This document shows, in pieces, positions 59,275 to 64,000 of a stretch of 64,000 nucleotides of DNA. How positions within the stretch are numbered: the first letter of the stretch is position 1; each line of letters starts with the position of its first letter. The notes beneath the pieces are model-generated. The model saw nothing but the letters and a program-made list of their open reading frames with translations, did no database searches and had not been told where the DNA came from. Position numbers and translations under genes: made by a program. Source of the DNA: Salinispora fenicalii. Lineage in GTDB: Bacteria > Actinomycetota > Actinomycetes > Mycobacteriales > Micromonosporaceae. Location: NCBI RefSeq assembly GCF_000514815.1, contig NZ_KI911471.1, positions 140,046 to 204,045 on the forward strand, read 5' to 3'.

Positions 59275-59463
59275 TCATCGACACGAGCCGATCACCACAC
59301 CGACGAGAATGATCACGAGCACCAACGCGGTGATCAACTTCTGTCTGGTTGTCGGTGGCACCGCGGGTGGCGACTCCGCACGCACCCGGTCCCCGTCAGG
59401 CAGCGGGGGCCGCCCGTCCGGAACGGGATAGGCACGCTGCTCCCGCCTACCGTCGTCAGCCAT
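59275..59463 (-). CDS. Small tail-anchored membrane protein
   Basis: Sixty-two residues from ATG 59463: a polar, Pro/Asp-rich N-terminus of about 38 residues, then one transmembrane helix (LITALVLVIILVGVVIG) and a final SCR. The start lies inside the last codons of the upstream small gene (8-base overlap), which implies coupled translation. No family recognised. It belongs to a two-gene unit divergent from the second XRE/DUF397 pair. Confidence 0.65.
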   Translation of the reverse strand: MADDGRREQRAYPVPDGRPPLPDGDRVRAESPPAVPPTTRQKLITALVLVIILVGVVIGSCR

Positions 59464-59692
59464 CGCAGTCGCCGCGCAGCCCAGCAAGCACAGCCTGAAG
59501 TGCATCAAAGCCTGGGTACGAGGTGTAGTACACCCGCGCCCGGCCCACGGCACGACCATCAGCCCTCACCTTCCGCAGACGCTTGAGATCATTTTCCGAG
59601 ACGACAGCCCTATCGCGGTTGATGTTGATGGGCTCGGCAAGTACGGTTCGGCGCTTAAACAGCGGGAGCTGCTGGATGGAGACTTTCGGCAT
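59456..59692 (-). CDS. Small hypothetical protein divergent from XRE regulator
   Basis: Seventy-eight residues from ATG 59692, which has AGGAGG six bases upstream. The sequence is basic in the middle (LKRLRKVRADGRAVGRARVYYTS) with a likely strand-helix content: VSIQQLPLFKRRTVLAEPIN, then a helix VSENDLKRLRK. No membrane segment. I do not recognise the family; a small nucleic-acid-binding or toxin-type protein would fit the divergent regulator setting, but nothing in the sequence proves it. Confidence 0.65.
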   Translation of the reverse strand: MPKVSIQQLPLFKRRTVLAEPININRDRAVVSENDLKRLRKVRADGRAVGRARVYYTSYPGFDALQAVLAGLRGDCDG

Positions 59693-59935
59693 GATCAACC
59701 TCCTAGCCATGAACTAATCTCACACTGAGACTGCATCCATTAGCTCATAGCCAACGGCAACCTAAATGATCCACTACAAGGCTTCCATTCTTTGTCGAAT
59801 TCCACCTTCCAGAATGAACGTCAAGCACCTAGCCTGGAAGCCATCCGGCCATGTTGGAGAGACGTAGAAGATTCAGGCTTGACCGGTGAGAAGCCATGGA
59901 CAGTCGGAAGCTTCAATTGGGGAGGGGTTGGGGAA
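59693..59935. promoter_or_regulatory. AT-richer divergent promoter region
   Basis: The 243 bp between the small divergent genes and the XRE regulator are markedly poorer in GC than the rest of the window. Both promoters should lie here. An open frame from 59792 runs into the regulator, but this part shows no GC-biased third position and is judged untranslated. Confidence 0.5.
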
Positions 59936-60739
59936 ATGAGCATGACAGCCGGTGAAATCTTGCTGGACGAGCTTCGCCGCGCACGCACCGCACGTGGGCT
60001 CAGTCAGGATGAATTTGGAAAGATGATCAACTACTCGGGCACCCATGTCAGCTCAGTTGAGACGGGGGCGCGCCACCCAACAAGTGGTTACGTTGCCGCC
60101 ATCGACAGTGCCTTGAAGACCGGCGGCATCTACCTGCGGCTACTGGAACGCCTGTCAGACCTCAACGGCGAACCTATCTGGCTACACGAATGGATCACCG
60201 TTGAGCAACAAGCACGAACGCTGCGTTGGTGCGAAGTGGCCTGGGTGCCTGGCCTACTCCAGGTCGAGGCGTACGCTCGCGCCATCTTCGGCAGTGACGG
60301 CAGTATTGATAGTGCGGAAGTCGAGAATCGCGTCTTGGCGCGGCTGGCTCGACAGCAGTGCCTCGCCAGCGACAATCCGCCTCAGGTCGTAGCGGTTGTT
60401 GACGAGAGCGTCCTCCGTCGCCCTATCGGCGGTGCCGCTGTGATGCGCGAACAACTGTTTCATCTGGCCCAGCTCAACCAGGAGAACCGACGGATACGAG
60501 TCCATGTCGTACCCTCCTCCGTGGGTGCATACGCTGGTCTTGACGGACCCTTTGTCATCGCGACCTCGTCGGACCTGGGCGACGTGGGCTACCTTGACAA
60601 CCGGCTTCGGGGTCAGGTGGTTGAGCGACCCGCCGAGGTCGCAGCGCTCCGGGAACAGTGGGAAGCCACGCTTGCCGAAGCGCTCACCCTGAACCAGTCA
60701 ACCGAGTTGATGATGGAGGTAGCGAAAGCATGGACTTGA
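59936..60739 (+). CDS. XRE-family regulator with DUF5753
   Basis: A 267-residue regulator. The helix-turn-helix (about 5-62) has ELRRARTARGLSQDEFGKMI and SGTHVSSVETGARHPT. The DUF5753 part has WVPGLLQVEAYARAIF, VLARLARQQCL and RIRVHVVPSSVGAYAGLDGPFVIA. It is a second WhiJ-like regulator, paired with a DUF397 gene that it overlaps by ten bases. ATG 59936 lies after GGAGGGG; ATG 59942 is possible. Codon use and base composition are less GC-rich than the first pair, which suggests separate acquisition. Confidence 0.9.
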   Translation: MSMTAGEILLDELRRARTARGLSQDEFGKMINYSGTHVSSVETGARHPTSGYVAAIDSALKTGGIYLRLLERLSDLNGEPIWLHEWITVEQQARTLRWCEVAWVPGLLQVEAYARAIFGSDGSIDSAEVENRVLARLARQQCLASDNPPQVVAVVDESVLRRPIGGAAVMREQLFHLAQLNQENRRIRVHVVPSSVGAYAGLDGPFVIATSSDLGDVGYLDNRLRGQVVERPAEVAALREQWEATLAEALTLNQSTELMMEVAKAWT

Positions 60740-60915
60740 CCGGCGCACGCTGGCACAAGAGCACTCGCAGCGGCAGTAACCAGGGGGCATGTGTCGAGGT
60801 TGCCTCCAACCTCGCCGACATCGTGGGTGTCCGGGACTCCAAGGACCCGACCGGGCCGGCGCTGGTGTTCGGGCCGACAGCGTGGCGGGCCTTCGTCGCT
60901 CAGCTCTCCAAGTAG
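60730..60915 (+). CDS. DUF397 protein
   Basis: Sixty-one residues, complete DUF397: LTGARWHKSTRSGSNQGACVEVA, then VGVRDSKDPTGPALVFGPTAWRAFV. It overlaps the regulator gene by ten bases, so they are coupled. A perfect terminator hairpin follows 45 bp later. It should partner the XRE/DUF5753 protein encoded upstream. Confidence 0.93.
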   Translation: MDLTGARWHKSTRSGSNQGACVEVASNLADIVGVRDSKDPTGPALVFGPTAWRAFVAQLSK

Positions 60916-60960
60916 CCGTAGACCCGTCCGGGCCGAGCCAACCCGACTGAGACATTAAGA

Positions 60961-60990
60961 GCCCCCAACCTCGAAATTGAGGTTGGGGGC
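60961..60990. terminator. Perfect hairpin terminator
   Basis: A 12-bp perfect stem (GCCCCCAACCTC with GAGGTTGGGGGC) with a 6-base loop GAAATT, followed by TTC, ends the XRE/DUF397 operon. A's on the other side could let it work in both directions. Confidence 0.85.
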
Positions 60991-61298
60991 TTCACTGTCC
61001 GTTCTAAGGCGTGTTCATAAGCCCGGTCAGCGCCACTCGCAGTTGATGGTGCTGGTCAGGGGACGGCCTGGATCGGGCGGTCAACTTGCCGTAGCGGGTG
61101 TGACTGGGCTCCCGATGGTGGTCCACCGGCTATGAGAGCGGTGCTAACGGGCTGCTGGATCGAACTGTACGTGGTCTGAACTCGCGATTGGGACGTCAAC
61201 CGCGGGTCCACCTCGTTCGATGTCGTCTCTTGCAGGGGCTGAGTACCGGGCGGTGCGCGGTGGCCGGAGTGTGGCCAGGTGACCGTGCACCGGGTCAC
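60991..61298. other. Unassigned stretch
   Basis: These 308 bp lie downstream of both the terminator and the minus-strand ABC permease. Read on the minus strand, a 35-codon open segment ending near 61010 resembles a decayed gene tail, but I cannot assign it. No intact inverted ends or target duplications of an insertion sequence were seen. Confidence 0.3.
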
Positions 61299-62306
61299 TC
61301 AGGCCGGCCGACGCCGGATCCACCAGAGCGAGATGAGCGACAGGGCGGCGGTCAGTGTGAGCAACACCCCGAGTTCCCGCCACTGCACCAGCCAGAACCG
61401 CCTTGCCGGCACGTAACGCTCCTCCTGTAGCAGTCCCTGTGTGCCCAGCCACTCCCGACATTCGGGTGTGCACTTTTCCTGGTTGGTCGGCCCGCGATAT
61501 TCCGGTCCGCCGGGCGTGATCACGATGGTGTTCGACAGCTCCCACGAATCAGTTTCGCTCGGGAAGGCGCCGAGGCGGACCACTACGTCGTGGTACGTCT
61601 CGACCTCTAAGATCGACTCGGTGGTCACGGTGGTGATGCGATGTACGGGTTGGGCGATCAGTGGGCGTAGTTCGACGGCGCCGACCTGTGTCGCCACGAC
61701 GAGTACCAGGGTCACCGCCATGGCGGCCAGGGTCTTGCGCAGCATCAGTCCGACGGTCACCCCGATGGCGAAGGCGAGGGTGGCGTAGCCGATCGGCACC
61801 ACGCCACGGCTGGGGAAGACCAACGGGGTGATCAGGTGGGCGTGGGCCAGGGTGGCGTGGGCGTCGTCGATGGGTTGCGCCCAGCTGGTCAGGGCGAGGC
61901 TGAGCGCACCCGCGACGAGTGCGGCTGCCAGGCCACCGATCGACAGCTTGACGAGCATCCAGCGGCGTCGGGAGACGGTTTGGCTCCAGGCGATCCGGTA
62001 CGTTCCGGATTCGAGTTCGTGTGCCACGGTCGGGGCGCCCCAGAACACGCCGACCAGGGCGGGCAGCCCAAAGGATGCGGCGATGCCGGCGAGCTGGACC
62101 CGATTGGCCACGCTCTGCTCTATCTCGTGCAGGAAGGAGGATGCCGCGCTCCCACAGTCCTCGCCGGTGCAGCCGGTGTATCCGGTGCTCACTGCCAGAT
62201 CGCGGACCTGCCACCAGGTGAGCAAGAGAGCACCGAGTAGCGCGGCCAGGCAGACTGCGCCGGCGATGGCCGGAATCCGGAACTGCCGCCAGGCCAACCA
62301 GGTCAT
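61299..62306 (-). CDS. ABC transporter permease (ABC-2 type)
   Basis: A 335-residue membrane protein with six predicted transmembrane segments: one at residues about 12-32, a cluster between about 75 and 215, and one at about 305-330. It has a large extracytoplasmic loop before the last helix that carries two cysteines (CTPEC). This layout fits ABC-2 exporter permeases. ATG 62306 overlaps the ATPase stop by four bases. It is the last gene of a GntR-ATPase-permease operon. The substrate is unknown; the YtrA-type regulator points to cell-wall or antimicrobial stress. Confidence 0.88.
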   Translation of the reverse strand: MTWLAWRQFRIPAIAGAVCLAALLGALLLTWWQVRDLAVSTGYTGCTGEDCGSAASSFLHEIEQSVANRVQLAGIAASFGLPALVGVFWGAPTVAHELESGTYRIAWSQTVSRRRWMLVKLSIGGLAAALVAGALSLALTSWAQPIDDAHATLAHAHLITPLVFPSRGVVPIGYATLAFAIGVTVGLMLRKTLAAMAVTLVLVVATQVGAVELRPLIAQPVHRITTVTTESILEVETYHDVVVRLGAFPSETDSWELSNTIVITPGGPEYRGPTNQEKCTPECREWLGTQGLLQEERYVPARRFWLVQWRELGVLLTLTAALSLISLWWIRRRPA

Positions 62307-63190
62307 CGCTGTGTCTCCAGCACTCGTTCTGGCGTGGCGGCCGGGGCCGATTCACTCAGATAGGCGAGCAGGATGTCCTCCAGATCGAGCTGGTCGGCCT
62401 GCCAGGACGGGTCGTCGATCGGGGCGGTGCTGCGTACCACCAGGGTCGACTGCGCGGCGGTGTGCCGGTCCTCGATCAGGGTCCAGCCGAACGTTGCGAC
62501 GTCAATGGACTCACGCCGGGGGCCGGTCAGGCGATGGTGGCTGGCGAGCAGGTCGTCGACGTCGCCGGCCAGCCGCACCTGGGAGCCGACCAGCACGATC
62601 AGGTGGTCACAGATTCGTTGTAGGTCGGAGACCAGATGCGAGGACATGATGACGGTCATCTCCTGCTCCGCAACCAGTTCCATCAGTGCCTGCAGGAACA
62701 GGCGGCGGGCGAGCGGATCGAGCGCCGCCACCGGCTCGTCGAGCAGCAGCAGCTCGGGCCGCTTGGCGGCGGCGACGATCAGCGCCAGATTGGCCCGCTG
62801 GCCGCCGGAGAGCTTGCCTGCCTTCTGACTCGGATCGAGGCCGGCCTGGGCGATGCGCTGCTCGGCTATCGTGCTGTCCCAGGACGGGTTCAGGCGGGCG
62901 CCTAGCCGTAGGTGCTCGGCGACAGTCAGTCCGGCGTAGACCGGGGCGTCCTGGGCGACGAAGCCGACCCGAGCCGAGCCACTGACCGGGCGCTCGCCGA
63001 GCACCTCGATCACTCCGGCGGTCGGTTCGAGCAGTCCGCAGGCCAGTTGCAGCAGCGTCGACTTACCCGCGCCGTTCGGGCCGACCAGGCCGACGACATG
63101 GCCCACCGGAACGTCAAGCGTGCAACCGGAGAGCGCGGTGCGGCGACCGTACCGTTTGGTCAGGTTCTCCGCGCGAAGCACGCTGGTCAT
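62303..63190 (-). CDS. ABC transporter ATP-binding protein
   Basis: A 295-residue ATPase. Walker A GPNGAGKSTLLQL (about 37-49), the signature LSGGQRANLAL, Walker B LLLLDEPVAALDP and the switch His in SSHLVSD are all intact. A ~75-residue C-terminal extension follows, as in exporters of the YtrB/BcrA type. It works as a dimer with the permease encoded downstream. Four-base overlaps on both sides show a coupled operon. Confidence 0.94.
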   Translation of the reverse strand: MTSVLRAENLTKRYGRRTALSGCTLDVPVGHVVGLVGPNGAGKSTLLQLACGLLEPTAGVIEVLGERPVSGSARVGFVAQDAPVYAGLTVAEHLRLGARLNPSWDSTIAEQRIAQAGLDPSQKAGKLSGGQRANLALIVAAAKRPELLLLDEPVAALDPLARRLFLQALMELVAEQEMTVIMSSHLVSDLQRICDHLIVLVGSQVRLAGDVDDLLASHHRLTGPRRESIDVATFGWTLIEDRHTAAQSTLVVRSTAPIDDPSWQADQLDLEDILLAYLSESAPAATPERVLETQR

Positions 63191-63576
63191 GCCCTCGCCT
63201 CCGAGAACGCGCGAAACGTACTCAGGAACAGCGCCTCAACGCCTTCGTCGTCGAGACCCGCCTCGCGGGCCTCGACGAGCCACTGTTCCAGCTTCTGCCG
63301 CAGCGACTCCTGTGCCGCGACCGCCGGGCCGTCGAGCGTCTTCGCGATGAAGGTGCCCAGCCCCTGCCGGGCCGTGACCAGACCTTCGTACTCCAGTTCG
63401 CGATAGGCCTTCGACACCGTGTTCGGGTTGATCGCGAGCCGGGCCACCACCTCCCTCACCGTGGGCAGTCTGTCGCCCTCGTGGAGCACGCCGAGCCGAA
63501 GCGCATGCCGTACCTGCTGGATGAGCTGCATGTACGGCGCGACCCCCGACTTCGCGTTCAAGTAGAAATCGATCAT
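63187..63576 (-). CDS. GntR-family (YtrA-type) transcriptional regulator
   Basis: A 129-residue regulator. The N-terminal winged helix has YMQLIQQVRHALRLGVLHEGDRLPTVREV and INPNTVSKAYRELEYEGL (the GntR signature), followed by a short ~45-residue helical dimerisation part. This short form is typical of the YtrA subfamily, which represses its own ABC exporter operon. The ATG at 63576 is followed downstream by the ATPase and permease. A CTAG-rich element lies just upstream. Confidence 0.93.
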   Translation of the reverse strand: MIDFYLNAKSGVAPYMQLIQQVRHALRLGVLHEGDRLPTVREVVARLAINPNTVSKAYRELEYEGLVTARQGLGTFIAKTLDGPAVAAQESLRQKLEQWLVEAREAGLDDEGVEALFLSTFRAFSEARA

Positions 63577-63851
63577 CCGTCCACCCCCGTTTAACTAGCT
63601 CCCTAGTAGACTAGCTGATTCCATCAGCGCGTCAAAATCGCCAGCCCGAGCGCTGCGTGAGGCACGGATGAGGTTTCGGGCTTTGAACCGGCGTGAGATC
63701 AACGGCGGGGCGTCGTCGTTCGGATACGTCTCATCACCGACGCGATGCGGCCCAGCCCTCAGAACGCCCGGGTGGCGGGGCAAATGGGCTCGATCGGTTC
63801 CGGCAGGTGTCGGGCGGGAGGGTGGTGGTGTGGGCTGGTGGCACCGTGTTT
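63577..63851. other. Gap between the surface-protein end and the GntR operon
   Basis: This stretch holds the regulator promoter and CTAG operator at its left end. The remaining bases to 63851 show no credible gene; a 62-codon minus-strand frame at 63595-63783 overlaps the operator and lacks a ribosome site. Confidence 0.4.
63594..63614 (-). promoter_or_regulatory. Likely GntR operator with three CTAG boxes
   Basis: CTAG occurs at 63595, 63603 and 63611, spaced exactly 8 bp apart, 18-38 bp upstream of the regulator's start. ACTAG (63594-63598) and CTAGT (63603-63607) form an inverted repeat. CTAG is very rare in such GC-rich genomes, so three in register strongly suggest a protein-binding site, probably for the YtrA-type regulator itself. 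Confidence 0.6.
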
Positions 63852-64000
63852 CTACGTGGTCCGGTGTGGTGGGCGTCGGCGTGCGGCGTAGCTGAGGATG
63901 GCGCCGGCCAGGATGGAGAGGGCGGCGGTGCCGGTGGTGGTGGTGAGGTTGGGGCCGGTGATGGGTAGGTCGGGTTCGTCGGGTGGTGCGGCGATGGTGA
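63852..64000 (-). CDS. LPITG cell-wall-anchored surface protein, C-terminus only
   Basis: A minus-strand frame enters from the right edge and ends with TAG at 63852-63854. The 48 visible residues are a complete cell-wall sorting signal: a Pro/Asp-rich run, the sortase motif LPITG, a hydrophobic helix (TGTAALSILAGAILSYAA) and a basic tail RRRPPHRTT. The protein should be cut between Thr and Gly and joined to the wall by a sortase. The rest of the gene, including its start, lies outside the window, so its function is unknown. Confidence 0.8.
   Translation of the reverse strand, partial: TIAAPPDEPDLPITGPNLTTTTGTAALSILAGAILSYAARRRPPHRTT

Noticed and set aside
63595..63783. Sixty-two-codon minus-strand frame upstream of GntR
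   Set aside because: It overlaps the CTAG operator and promoter region and lacks a ribosome site.
1..64000. tRNA, rRNA or CRISPR array
   Set aside because: No tRNA-like cloverleaf with a T-loop, no rRNA segment and no regularly spaced repeat series was recognised by eye; a covariance-model or repeat-finder run would be decisive.

Overview
The window is a gene-dense, very GC-rich chromosomal segment of an actinomycete. Several things point to Micromonosporaceae (Salinispora or Micromonospora type): GTG starts and four-base start/stop overlaps are frequent, there are two XRE/DUF5753 + DUF397 regulator pairs, and DUF3618, DUF4235, DUF2795 and a class F sortase are present. The genus is inferred from gene content alone. 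About 70 protein genes are supported. I saw no rRNA, tRNA, CRISPR array or intact insertion sequence.

Layout. 1-7.4 kb: the 3' part of an EF-G-like GTPase gene, a thrS + HIT-protein pair, an ADP-ribosylglycohydrolase and a two-component system. 7.5-11 kb: a methyltransferase + adenosine deaminase pair, an aldo/keto reductase with a small membrane protein, and a cold-shock gene. 11.3-17.4 kb: a holin-like/DUF3618/DUF4235 membrane operon, an MscS channel, a lipoprotein, a cysteine-desulfurase-like enzyme and a family 3 glycosidase. 17.7-26.7 kb: an eight-gene minus-strand operon with the heptose enzymes GmhA, GmhB (fused to a glycosyltransferase) and HldE, three further glycosyltransferases, a short-chain dehydrogenase and a topoisomerase IB. 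It faces a dolichol-phosphate-mannose-synthase-like gene across a shared upstream region. This is the most interesting locus: an ADP-heptose-type pathway in a lineage without LPS, with no visible HldD epimerase.

27-38.9 kb: redox enzymes (CrtI-like, aldehyde dehydrogenase, renalase-like) around a group of small stress-type proteins (ChaB, DUF2795, SRPBCC, GSP17M-like, small membrane proteins), then an acetyltransferase and an APC permease. 38.9-50.9 kb: a GOLPH3-like protein opposite an XRE/DUF397 pair, HrpB helicase, PP2C phosphatase, succinate-semialdehyde dehydrogenase, a GDSL lipoprotein, EcsC, PAC2 and exonuclease III. 51-53.4 kb: an isolated, AT-richer sulfotransferase gene beside a sortase F pair. 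53.5-64 kb: TrmB, a DUF3516 helicase, a flavin-type oxidoreductase, a nucleotidyltransferase, a TPR fragment, an acetyltransferase, a second XRE/DUF397 pair with divergent small genes, a GntR-controlled ABC exporter, and the C-terminus of an LPITG-anchored surface protein at the right edge.

Convergent gene ends often carry strong hairpins. Several intergenic gaps carry short direct or tandem duplications. Start codons were revised inward from the longest open frame where a Shine-Dalgarno sequence, an overlap or family alignment supported it.
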